A program made the translations under genes and the position numbers. Below the pieces are notes generated by a model that saw only the letters and a list, made by a program, of their open reading frames with translations, did no database searches and was not told where the DNA came from. From IMG/VR virus record IMGVR_UViG_3300010391_000145, positions 1 to 20,682 of that record: DNA of 20,682 nt. One strand, 5' to 3'. The stretch comes from a virus. Below are positions 13,456 to 19,732 of this stretch, piece after piece. Each line of letters opens with the position of its first letter. Position 1 is the stretch's first letter.

Positions 13456-13638
13456 ATGGACTACCATCACGAAACAACCAAGCCAGCGATTGATTACAGG
13501 ATTGAAGATCTGGAAGAACGTTTAGAATTTTTAATGAATAAATTTAATTCTACCGGAGAAGATCAAGACGAATGCGAAGAAATTAAACTTAAATTAAGTG
13601 AACTTTACTCGGAAAGAGCAATTCAACTTTATTCATGA
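13456..13638 (+). CDS. Hypothetical acidic coiled-coil protein
   Basis: 60 residues after TTAGGAGTC. The body from residue 15 is a heptad-like Glu/Leu helix (IEDLEERLEFLMNKF, then ECEEIKLKLSELYSERA), consistent with a small helical hairpin or coiled coil. It lies 27 bases after the previous gene and 13 bases before the next. Function unknown. Confidence 0.6.
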   Translation: MDYHHETTKPAIDYRIEDLEERLEFLMNKFNSTGEDQDECEEIKLKLSELYSERAIQLYS

Positions 13639-13651
13639 AAGGAGATTTAAA

Positions 13652-13927
13652 ATGCTAAGTAAAAACAAAATAGATGCGTTTGGTTATGAGCTTCAGGTAT
13701 TGCGCGATAGGCTTAAAAAACTTCATGAAGATGAAAAAACTTTAGCGGATCTTTTTAAGGCGGAAGGTCAAGGAACGTTTCAGGGTAATGATATAACTAT
13801 TACGGTTGATGAAGTAGAGCGCGAAAGTCTTGACATGCAAGCCTTACAGAAAAAAGTTAAGGATGAAATAATTGAATCATGCAAAAAAGTTAACAAATAT
13901 TTTCAAGTTAAAGTACATAAAAATTAA
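13652..13927 (+). CDS. Helical phage protein with a short beta insert
   Basis: 91 residues from ATG 13652, chosen because AAAGGAG lies seven bases upstream; a longer in-frame start at 13598 would overlap the previous gene and lacks such a site. A first helix (FGYELQVLRDRLKKLHEDEKTL) is followed by a beta hairpin (GTFQGNDITITVDEVERESLD) and a second helix (MQALQKKVKDEIIESCKKV). Small phage proteins with this helix, G-x-F-x-G strand, 'LD' and helix layout are common in early regions and usually uncharacterised. I cannot name a function. Confidence 0.65.
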   Translation: MLSKNKIDAFGYELQVLRDRLKKLHEDEKTLADLFKAEGQGTFQGNDITITVDEVERESLDMQALQKKVKDEIIESCKKVNKYFQVKVHKN

Positions 13928-13956
13928 TTGTATCAAAATAAAAGGGAGGGTTTAAA

Positions 13957-14601
13957 ATGAAACATTTTTTAATCTTAACGTCAATCGTGTTTTTAGGTTG
14001 CGGAACTGATGAAAAACAATCTGAACCAGCGACAAATCAAAACCCAGATTATGCAATGGTTGTTGAAGAAATTCCTGATTGCAATTTGGACAATAATAAG
14101 CAGTTGATTTATGTAAAACCTACCAAGGAACTTCAAAGCTGTGAATACGGAAAATGGATTTTGGTTGAAGTAAAAGGAGTAAAAGGAGAAAGGGGTGAAA
14201 AAGGCGATAATGGAATTGGGAAAGATGGTATAGATGGAAACGATGTAAATATTGATGTTACAGAAATTACCGTTAGCCCTTCTGGGCAAGATCCACATGT
14301 TTTTGTAAGAAATGGTTCTATGTATTTAGTGCCTGCAAAAATGTCTTTTGAAAACTCTAAATTTGCTTGTGAAATGAACGGATGGCGAATGACTAACATG
14401 GCAGAGGTTCGCGATGTTTTAGAAAATTCTACTTTTTATTTTTCTATGGGAGGCAATAGTTTTACTGAAACTTGGTTTGATAGTGAAAGCATTAATCCTC
14501 AATATCTTAAATATCAGTGTCATTATTGTGGTACATTATTACAGATTCTTGAAAGGGCAGATACAGAAATAAGGGCTTCTATTTGTATAAAAACATTATA
14601 A
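13957..14601 (+). CDS. Putative lipoprotein with collagen-like repeats and a lectin-like C-terminus
   Basis: 214 residues after AAAGGGAGG. The N-terminus MKHFLILTSIVFLGCG is a lipoprotein signal with Cys15 as the acylation site (Phe-Leu-Gly-Cys, slightly atypical at -3). Residues 74-94 carry Gly-X-Y repeats (GVKGERGEKGDNG, then a less regular GIDG), as in short collagen-like stalks. The C-terminal 85 residues, with SKFACEMNGWRMTNMAEVRDVL (shown here in part) and several Cys, resemble the DUF1566/C-type-lectin-like pattern A-x-x-x-C...GWR-hP...E. The likely product is a cell-surface lipoprotein on a stalk. In a phage early region it is best read as a lysogenic-conversion or superinfection-exclusion candidate, which is inference. 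Confidence 0.65.
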   Translation: MKHFLILTSIVFLGCGTDEKQSEPATNQNPDYAMVVEEIPDCNLDNNKQLIYVKPTKELQSCEYGKWILVEVKGVKGERGEKGDNGIGKDGIDGNDVNIDVTEITVSPSGQDPHVFVRNGSMYLVPAKMSFENSKFACEMNGWRMTNMAEVRDVLENSTFYFSMGGNSFTETWFDSESINPQYLKYQCHYCGTLLQILERADTEIRASICIKTL

Positions 14602-14615
14602 AATAAGAGGTAAAA

Positions 14616-14861
14616 ATGAAAAAAAGAAAAATGACAGAAGTTTATATAAGAAGATCAAATTATAAGTCAGATGATCCAGATGATAATATAATTGTTTGGA
14701 CTAAGGTTAATAATTTATTAGATTTAGAAAATTTCTTAACATTTTTTGGAATACTCGCTGATATAAAAGATATGGTTTCGACTTTAAAATATAGTCATTC
14801 TCATTTTTTTGTTGGAGAAGAAAACCCCTATTATTATAAGGAGTATATATCATGTGTATGA
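14616..14861 (+). CDS. Hypothetical protein
   Basis: 81 residues after AAGAGG. No family recognised. The N-terminus is basic (MKKRKMTEVYIRRSNYK) and the rest is rich in Asp, Phe and Tyr, with a helix-like stretch DLENFLTFFGILADIKDMV. Its last ten bases overlap the next gene's start. Confidence 0.5.
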   Translation: MKKRKMTEVYIRRSNYKSDDPDDNIIVWTKVNNLLDLENFLTFFGILADIKDMVSTLKYSHSHFFVGEENPYYYKEYISCV

Positions 14862-15214
14862 TGGCTGGTCCATTACCAACTTTTTATTTAAAAAGAAAAC
14901 ATTGGCATAAAGGTAAAGTACTTTGGTTTGATGATCTTTCTGGGGACGGTGTTGCGTTGATTCATGGACAAAGTGTTTATTTTCATTGGAGCTGTTTGTT
15001 TTCAAAAAAAGAAAGATCAAAAAAGGGTTTTTGTGATAGAAAAAATAGAAAAGAGCTTAAAATATTATCTGATATGCCAATTCTTTGTATTGTTTTTAAC
15101 AATGGGTATACATGGCAGATTGATGAAATGCGCGTTGATAAAAGAGCTTTAAAAGAAATGAATGAAATTTCAGAAACTTTGCTCCAATTAGAATGTCCTA
15201 AATATAGAAATTAA
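14852..15214 (+). CDS. Divergent cold-shock-domain-like protein
   Basis: 120 residues after TAAGGAG. Residues 20-50 read KGKVLWFDDLSGDGVALI then GQSVYFHWSCLF. This follows the cold-shock domain layout G-x-V-x-WF-...-G-x-G-...-V-F-x-H-x-S, though the RNP1 aromatic is missing (GDGVALI in place of GFGFI). A later FNNGYTWQIDEMRV may supply the last strand. Family members bind single-stranded nucleic acid. The similarity is by eye and could be superficial. The start could also be ATG 14858 or 14861. Confidence 0.45.
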   Translation: MCMMAGPLPTFYLKRKHWHKGKVLWFDDLSGDGVALIHGQSVYFHWSCLFSKKERSKKGFCDRKNRKELKILSDMPILCIVFNNGYTWQIDEMRVDKRALKEMNEISETLLQLECPKYRN

Positions 15215-15225
15215 GGAGATTTAAA

Positions 15226-15417
15226 ATGACCGATTATACAGAATCCACATCTTGCAAATGTCCACATTGCAAAACCACATTTACATCAGTTGACGGGCCA
15301 AATTGCGATTGTGACGACCATATTTTTAGATGCGAATCATGTGGGATCAAGATGTTAGATACATATTTAAAATGGCATGAAAATTTAAAATGTTGGGTTT
15401 GTCCGGAATGCGAATAA
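15226..15417 (+). CDS. Small protein with three CxxC zinc knuckles
   Basis: 63 residues after AAGGAG. Three CxxC pairs are visible: CPHC (12-15), CESC (36-39) and CPEC (59-62), plus Cys10, 27, 29 and 56. This is enough for two zinc sites of the ribbon or knuckle kind. Such proteins often bind nucleic acid or a partner protein. No specific function can be given. Confidence 0.65.
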   Translation: MTDYTESTSCKCPHCKTTFTSVDGPNCDCDDHIFRCESCGIKMLDTYLKWHENLKCWVCPECE

Positions 15418-15438
15418 CTTATAAAACAGGGGGTAAAA

Positions 15439-15597
15439 ATGAAAGTCTATCTGTCAATAAAAGAAATGGATTTGATATTAGAAGCGATTGAAATGTTGAA
15501 TCAGGATTATAAACACAATTTCCCAATGTCAAAAATATTAAATAAACTGGAAGAAAAGATTTTAACCAAACTATGCAAAAAAGGAGTCAAAAAATGA
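15439..15597 (+). CDS. Hypothetical small helical protein
   Basis: 52 residues after GGGGG. The sequence is mostly helical (EMDLILEAIEMLNQDYKHNF, then SKILNKLEEKILTKL) and ends in a basic tail. Its stop overlaps the next start (ATGA at 15594-15597), so the two are coupled. Not recognised. Confidence 0.55.
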   Translation: MKVYLSIKEMDLILEAIEMLNQDYKHNFPMSKILNKLEEKILTKLCKKGVKK

Positions 15598-15740
15598 AAC
15601 ATAAAAAGATTTACATTATTGCCATCCGTTTTAAATCAGGTCATGTAGAAATATTTCAATTCAAAACCGAAAAATCCAGGGAAGAATTTATCGAAACTTT
15701 AGGCGAAGGGGTGGAATATGCAACATCAGAAATCAATTAA
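15594..15740 (+). CDS. Hypothetical small protein
   Basis: 48 residues. The coding sequence begins in the ATGA stop of the previous gene, with AAAGGAG a few bases upstream. It looks like two strands (KKIYIIAIRFKSGHVEIFQF) followed by a short helix (SREEFIETLGEG). The next gene starts inside it. Function unknown. Confidence 0.5.
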   Translation: MKHKKIYIIAIRFKSGHVEIFQFKTEKSREEFIETLGEGVEYATSEIN

Positions 15741-15909
15741 AATCGGAAGGCCAAAAATAAGTAAAGAGGGTTCCTCAACAATCTCTTTTTCTGCCAGCCA
15801 GGAGCTTAAACGGGAAATATTTGAGGCCCAAAAAGTGTTCGGCGGGATATCAAAATTCATGGTTTTTTTGTACCGATTTTGGAGGCAGAGTTTGGGGTCG
15901 AAAAAGTAG
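15718..15909 (+). CDS. Small ribbon-helix-helix-like DNA-binding candidate
   Basis: 63 residues after GAAGGGGTGG, overlapping the previous gene by 23 bases. A basic arm with GRPK is followed by a strand (STISFSASQELKREIF) and two helices, an order compatible with a ribbon-helix-helix (CopG/Arc-like) fold. Its position at the end of the small-gene operon, just before the AT-rich spacer that leads into the recombination genes, would suit a local regulator. Assignment is tentative. Confidence 0.45.
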   Translation: MQHQKSIKIGRPKISKEGSSTISFSASQELKREIFEAQKVFGGISKFMVFLYRFWRQSLGSKK

Positions 15910-15952
15910 GGTTTTTTGATGTGAATAACCCTGTTGATAAGTCTTAACTGTA

Positions 15953-15980
15953 TATTATTTAAACAATTTATTAAATAATA
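15953..15980 (+). repeat. 10-bp inverted repeat in the AT-rich spacer before the recombination genes
   Basis: TATTATTTAA and TTAAATAATA flank an 8-base centre. A further TTAAATAA lies at 15991-15998, 20 bases from the matching bases of the right arm. The spacer 15910-16084 (175 bases) is very AT-rich and otherwise contains only a likely promoter. It may hold a regulator binding site or an easily melted element. Confidence 0.5.
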
Positions 15981-16013
15981 AAGAATAATATTAAATAAAC
16001 CTTTTTAAAGATT

Positions 16014-16041
16014 TTGGTTTACTTTTCCCTCCATTTAATAT
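16014..16041 (+). promoter_or_regulatory. Likely promoter for the recombination/replication operon
   Basis: TTGGTT (16014-16019), a 16-base spacer and TAATAT (16036-16041) lie 43 bases before the exonuclease start. The -35 is weak; the call depends on position and on the good -10. Confidence 0.35.
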
Positions 16042-16084
16042 ATAAAAAATAATTCAAAATTAATAACTTAAAAAGGAGTTAAAA

Positions 16085-16975
16085 ATGAACCCAATTTTAC
16101 CCCAAAAATTCGATGCCGAATTGTTACCAAAAATCATGGCCGGGGAATTCGTCGGGATGGTTGAAGGAATGTCGTTTGAAGATTATAAAAAGGTTCCTGC
16201 AATTAATCAATCTTCCCTTAAGGAGCTTTATTTTAAAAGCCCTAGACATTATGAGGCCAGCAAAAATGAGGAAGATGAAGAAGAATCAGATGCTTTAAAA
16301 ATTGGACGCGCTGTACATGCTGCTATTTTGGAACCTGATAGTTTTCGTGAAAAATATTGCATTAGTAGACCCGGCTTAAAATTAAATAGAAAAGCTGATA
16401 AGGATGAATATCTTGGAGTTATCGCCAACAATCCTGGCAAAGAAATAATCCGAGGAGAATTATTTGAGGCCATAAAATTAATGTCAATTGCATTGGCAAG
16501 AAAACCTATCATTTCACAATTATTACAAAATGGGATTGCTGAAGTGTCTTTATTTTGGATTGATTCGGCCACGACTTTACCCTGTAAAGGGAGGGTAGAT
16601 TATTACCTTCCTCAATTTTCAATCATGGTAGATTTAAAAACTTCGATTTCGGCGGGGGCAGAAGATTTCCAAAATTCTTTATTGCGATATCGCTATTACT
16701 GGCAGCCTTTCTGGTATATGTCTGGGTTCAAACATATTTTCAATATTGAGATAGAAAGTTTTGTTTTCCTGGTTATAGAGAAAAAAATACCCTTTGAAAA
16801 TTCTGCATTCAGGATAGATTTTGAAACGATTGAGATGGGAAAACAAGAATGTGGTGAAGCTATTAAAAAATATCTCGATTGTAAAATCAAAGGCGAATTT
16901 TCAGGTTATGTTGATGCCGTGCAGGATCTTCGACTTAAAGACTGGTATTTAAAAAGATTGAAATATGAAACATAA
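16085..16975 (+). CDS. RecE-type PD-(D/E)XK exonuclease
   Basis: 296 residues after AAAAAGGAG. The nuclease core reads ALKIGRAVHAAIL (70-82, His78), AEVSLFW (152-158, Glu153), CKGRVDYY (167-174, Asp172) and MVDLKTS (181-187, Asp183 and Lys185), followed by YYWQPFWYMSGF (204-215). This is the order of the RecB/RecE family (exonuclease VIII C-terminal domain). These enzymes resect one DNA strand for single-strand annealing. The next genes are an AlpA-like regulator and a putative annealing protein, giving the expected exonuclease/annealer pair. Length suits a stand-alone RecE catalytic domain. Confidence 0.85.
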   Translation: MNPILPQKFDAELLPKIMAGEFVGMVEGMSFEDYKKVPAINQSSLKELYFKSPRHYEASKNEEDEEESDALKIGRAVHAAILEPDSFREKYCISRPGLKLNRKADKDEYLGVIANNPGKEIIRGELFEAIKLMSIALARKPIISQLLQNGIAEVSLFWIDSATTLPCKGRVDYYLPQFSIMVDLKTSISAGAEDFQNSLLRYRYYWQPFWYMSGFKHIFNIEIESFVFLVIEKKIPFENSAFRIDFETIEMGKQECGEAIKKYLDCKIKGEFSGYVDAVQDLRLKDWYLKRLKYET

Positions 16976-16988
16976 AAGGAGGTTTTTA

Positions 16989-17186
16989 ATGAGTGATTTA
17001 GAAATTCTAAGATTACCCCAGGTATCTGAAAAAACAAAACTTAGTATCCCAACAATCCGTAAAAAGATTGATGATGGTACGTTCCCGCGCCCTGTAGAAT
17101 TGTCTAATAGAGCGATAGGATGGACTAATGAAACGATAGAAGCGTGGATTAATAATTTACCAATAAAGGAGTCAAAAAATGAGTAA
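16989..17186 (+). CDS. AlpA-like winged-HTH regulator/excisionase
   Basis: 65 residues from ATG 16989, chosen because AAAAGGAGG lies about seven bases upstream; an in-frame ATG at 16965 would overlap the exonuclease and lacks a site. The sequence LRLPQVSEKTKLSIPTIRKKIDDGTFPRP followed by GWTNETIEAWI (quoted in pieces; 7-55) is the AlpA/MerR-like excisionase pattern: an HTH, F-P-R/K-P, then W at the second helix. Family members regulate prophage genes or act in excision. Here it is embedded between two recombination genes and overlaps the next start by 8 bases. Confidence 0.85.
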   Translation: MSDLEILRLPQVSEKTKLSIPTIRKKIDDGTFPRPVELSNRAIGWTNETIEAWINNLPIKESKNE

Positions 17187-18042
17187 CGAATTAGTTAAAG
17201 AAGAAATGGGATTAGTAGAAAGTGTTCAAGGCCGCGAAGACCAGAGTTTAGAATCTGCGAAAGTAACTGCCCAGGTTCAGGCTGCTTTAGTAATTGCAAA
17301 GAAATTTCCGCGCAATGAATTAGCCGCCCACACTAGAATAATTGATGCTTGTAAACGTTATCCATTGGCCGAACAATCAATGTACGCTTATAACCGTGGA
17401 AGCCAGCAAATAACAGGCCCTTCAATACGTTTAGCGGAAACATTATGTAAGAATTATGGAAATATATCGACCTGGAGTGATGAGGTAGAACAGGGTGAAG
17501 ATTTTTCAAAAATTAATGTTGGTGCCTGGGATCTTGAAACAAACTATATTGATTCAAAAACCGTTCACGTTCCACATTACCGAGATACTCGCGAGGGTAA
17601 GAAAAGGTTGACCGATGGCCGCGACGTTTACGAACATGTCGCAAATATGGCATCCCGCAGAAAACGGGTTTGTATGATTAACGTTATTCCTAAGGACTTG
17701 GTTGATGCCGCGATAGATCAATGCGAAAAAACCTTTGCCGATGGCCCGGAAAAAAACAAACTTCCTTTAATCGACCGTATAAAAAATATGCTGGTTGGTT
17801 TTAAGGAGTTTGGAATTACCCAGGAAATGATTGAAACCCGGGTGGGTCATAAAGCGGATGCTATAGCGCAGGCCGAATTTGTTGCCTTATATAAGATTTA
17901 CCAGTCAATTAAGGATGGCGTTTCATCAAGGGAGCAATGGTTTGAAACGGGGGCCAAAAAATCTGAGGATTTAACCGAAAAACTCAAGAATTCAGGCAAA
18001 TCAGAAAAGAAGGAAAAGGTTAATGATCTTAATGGTATATAG
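17179..18042 (+). CDS. Conserved phage protein, probable single-strand annealing partner of the exonuclease
   Basis: 287 residues after AAAGGAG. The conserved N-terminal half has VTAQVQAALVIAKKFPRN (29-46), CKRYPLAEQSMYAYNRG (58-74) and ITGPSIRLAETLCKNYGN (78-95). Later come NMASRRKRVCMINVIP and LVDAAIDQCEKT. Proteins with this pattern recur in phages near RecE/lambda-type exonucleases, and the GPSIRLAE-x-L-x-x-x-x-GN motif resembles ERF-like annealing proteins. I infer a role in pairing complementary single strands next to the exonuclease at 16085. The C-terminal 40 residues are Lys/Glu rich and likely flexible. Biochemical function is not proven by sequence. Confidence 0.6.
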   Translation: MSNELVKEEMGLVESVQGREDQSLESAKVTAQVQAALVIAKKFPRNELAAHTRIIDACKRYPLAEQSMYAYNRGSQQITGPSIRLAETLCKNYGNISTWSDEVEQGEDFSKINVGAWDLETNYIDSKTVHVPHYRDTREGKKRLTDGRDVYEHVANMASRRKRVCMINVIPKDLVDAAIDQCEKTFADGPEKNKLPLIDRIKNMLVGFKEFGITQEMIETRVGHKADAIAQAEFVALYKIYQSIKDGVSSREQWFETGAKKSEDLTEKLKNSGKSEKKEKVNDLNGI

Positions 18043-18088
18043 TTTTTTCAACTTAAAGGTTTATTTTTCCGGAGAAATAAAATATATT

Positions 18089-18227
18089 GGATTAAATAAT
18101 CCGGTGCGAGGCCATTTAAATTGAAAATAAGTTAAAGATAGTTTATTTTGTAAAAAAGGCTTTTGCTGTCTTTTAAAGTTATGCCTCTTACCGGATTCAT
18201 AACCCATCGATTTGCAGAAGCCTTTTT
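18089..18227 (+). ncRNA. Candidate structured RNA with two interleaved long stems
   Basis: In the 207-base gene-free spacer 18043-18249, stem P1 pairs 18098-18112 with 18183-18197. It joins AATCCGGT to ACCGGATT, then one G-U, one mismatch, and GAGGC to GCCTC. Stem P2 pairs 18153-18166 with 18214-18227 (AAAAAGGCTTTTGC with GCAGAAGCCTTTTT, 14 positions, one G-U). The 5' arm of P2 lies in the loop of P1 and the 3' arm of P1 lies in the loop of P2, which defines a pseudoknot or two alternative folds. An inner hairpin pairs 18124-18130 with 18143-18149, and GGATTA/TAATCC at 18089-18102 competes with P1. P2 ends in a T-run about 15 bases before the initiator ribosome binding site, like a terminator or expression platform. 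No known class recognised. Confidence 0.5.
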
Positions 18228-18249
18228 CATTTAATAAACGGAGTTATTA

Positions 18250-19170
18250 ATGCCTAGAGTTAATGTTGAAGAAAAATGTTTTGATACGGATTTACCCATG
18301 ATTAGTGCTTTAACTGGATGGGATCAGCATTTTTGTTTGGGTTGTTTATGTTTCCTTTGGCACACATCTCAAAAATTTGATTGTGAAAAGGCCAATAAGG
18401 AAGAAATTAAAAAATGGACTAAATTATTTGATAATAAAAAGACAGATATTTTTATTAAATCTGGTTTGGAAAGTGGGTTTTTGGAACCCATTAATGATGA
18501 AATTTTCTACATTAAAGGAAATCGAGAGCAGCTTTCTTGGAAAAAATACCGTTCTAAGCAATGTTCAGAGGCTGGAAAAAAAGGCATGGAAAAACGGTGG
18601 GGTAAGTATAACGAACCCATAACGGACGATAACGGAGTTATAACGGGGATAACCTCAAGTACAAGTACAAGTACAAGTACAAGTACAAGAACAAATAATA
18701 AAGATATATCTTCTTGCAAAATTGATAACGAACTTATAACGGACGTTATGGTTCCTTCGGATAAACCGAAGGGAAGGGAAATTAAAAAACCTAAAAAAGA
18801 AATCATAATTTCTGACTCTGAAAAATTGCTTGCTCAGAAATGGTTTGAATACGCATTAAGTTTAACTCCAAATGGTAAGTTTAAAATCGATTCATTTCAA
18901 AGCGACATAGTAAAAGCAAAAAAAGAAATAAAATTAAATGACAAGGGAATGGATGAAATATTTGAGGTAATGAAGACCGATAATTTTTGGAAGGATAAAA
19001 TTAGAACTCCAAAAGCCCTTTTAAAAGAATGCTCGGATGGACTTAGAAAAATCGATCATCTTATCGACGTACTTAAAAGAACAAAATATAAAACCAGTCC
19101 AATTAACGACTGGGCAAAAAACAAAACTGAAGAGCTCGAAAGGGAGGGAATAACTTTTGACAAACCTTAA
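18250..19170 (+). CDS. Phage replication initiator-like protein
   Basis: 306 residues after AACGGAG. Residues 1-115 look like a winged-helix N-domain, ending in KKYRSKQCSEAGKKGMEKRWGKY, the SEAGKKG-x-x-x-RWG linker pattern (quoted in part) typical of phage O/DnaD-like replication proteins. A low-complexity linker (118-165) with a Ser-Thr repeat (136-146) follows, then a helical C-domain that should contact the helicase loader or helicase. The linker DNA carries phased ATAACGG repeats, as the lambda origin lies inside gene O. The next gene, starting with a TTG inside this gene's end, resembles a helicase loader. A structured RNA region lies upstream. Role as origin-binding initiator is inferred from organisation and layout. 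Confidence 0.7.
   Translation: MPRVNVEEKCFDTDLPMISALTGWDQHFCLGCLCFLWHTSQKFDCEKANKEEIKKWTKLFDNKKTDIFIKSGLESGFLEPINDEIFYIKGNREQLSWKKYRSKQCSEAGKKGMEKRWGKYNEPITDDNGVITGITSSTSTSTSTSTRTNNKDISSCKIDNELITDVMVPSDKPKGREIKKPKKEIIISDSEKLLAQKWFEYALSLTPNGKFKIDSFQSDIVKAKKEIKLNDKGMDEIFEVMKTDNFWKDKIRTPKALLKECSDGLRKIDHLIDVLKRTKYKTSPINDWAKNKTEELEREGITFDKP
18608..18749 (+). other. Iteron cluster inside the initiator gene, candidate replication origin
   Basis: Copies of ATAACG(G/A) begin at 18608, 18619, 18629, 18640, with a partial ATAACC at 18649, then at 18725 and 18736, and in inverted orientation (CGTTAT) at 18744-18749. Steps within each cluster are 9-11 bases, one helical turn. Copies at 18619, 18640 and 18736 are read as Ile-Thr; those at 18608, 18629 and 18725 are in another frame (Tyr/Asp-Asn). 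Conservation across two frames points to selection on DNA. The last pair forms ATAACGGACGTTAT, a perfect inverted repeat. The two clusters are separated by the AGTACA repeat and an AT-rich stretch (18691-18722). Confidence 0.6.
18658..18687 (+). repeat. Five tandem AGTACA hexamers encoding Ser-Thr repeats
   Basis: AGTACA occurs five times in perfect tandem, with a degenerate sixth unit (AGAACA) at 18688-18693. It encodes alternating Ser-Thr in the initiator linker. Six-base units keep the frame, so slippage would change only linker length and the spacing between the two ATAACGG clusters. Confidence 0.9.
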
Positions 19171-19732
19171 TCCAAAGATTTTTTCAAAATTCATAAAGGC
19201 ACTTTCCAAATCTATTCCAAAATGGTCGCCGGATTTTAATGATGAAGAAACAATGGATGCCTGGTATTTGCATTTTAAAAACATAACTGTTGAACAGTTG
19301 GAAGTTATTTTCAGAAAGGCACCAGTTACCTTCGATGAATTTCCTTCTCTTAGAATGCTTTTAAAATTGACAGGAGAACACTCATTCGACGGAGATTCAG
19401 ACCCTAGGGACGCAGCATCAAGGATTATCAGCGCCGTTTCAAAATACGGGTATAATAATGTCAACGAAGCAAAGGAATATATCGGCGAACTTGGTTGGGA
19501 AACGATGAAACGATATGCTGGATCTTGGAGTAATTTTTGTGATTTTTTAAATTCAGAAAATATATCCGCTATTCAAGCCCAACTAAGGGAACTTTGTAAA
19601 ACAGTGGGAAACAAATTGGAGCGCGGAGAAATATCACCACCAGGATTACCGTCACCTGAAAAATCATATGTTGGAAAAATACTTGCCGGTCTATGCAATT
19701 CGACAAAACAATTGATTGGAAAGAAGAAATAA
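19157..19732 (+). CDS. Helicase-loader-like replication protein
   Basis: 191 residues from a TTG start at 19157, supported by GGGAGGGA seven bases upstream; it overlaps the initiator's 3' end by 14 bases. Residues 20-72 (IPKWSPDFNDEETMDAWYLH, then EFPSLRMLLKLTG) match the layout of phage helicase loaders such as SPP1 G39P and lambda P-like proteins: an N-terminal helix bundle with a W near 36 and an FPS/P-x-x-x-L-L end. Residues 90-130 add a helix with GWETMKRYAGSWSNF, often seen after it. It would bring the host replicative helicase to the initiator at the origin. Similarity is by pattern and position. Confidence 0.55.
   Translation: MTNLNPKIFSKFIKALSKSIPKWSPDFNDEETMDAWYLHFKNITVEQLEVIFRKAPVTFDEFPSLRMLLKLTGEHSFDGDSDPRDAASRIISAVSKYGYNNVNEAKEYIGELGWETMKRYAGSWSNFCDFLNSENISAIQAQLRELCKTVGNKLERGEISPPGLPSPEKSYVGKILAGLCNSTKQLIGKKK

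Noticed and set aside
18158-18222. tRNA-like arrangement: GGCTTTT/AGAAGCC as a 7-bp acceptor stem and a TTCATAA loop resembling a Met anticodon loop
   Set aside because: The span is only 65 bases, the supposed anticodon stem does not pair, and there is no GGTTCGAATCC-type T arm. The pairing is better explained by stem P2 of the structured RNA.
18507-18806. Minus-strand reading frame with a long Val-Leu repeat
   Set aside because: It is the antisense of the Ser-Thr repeat in the initiator gene and has no ribosome binding site.
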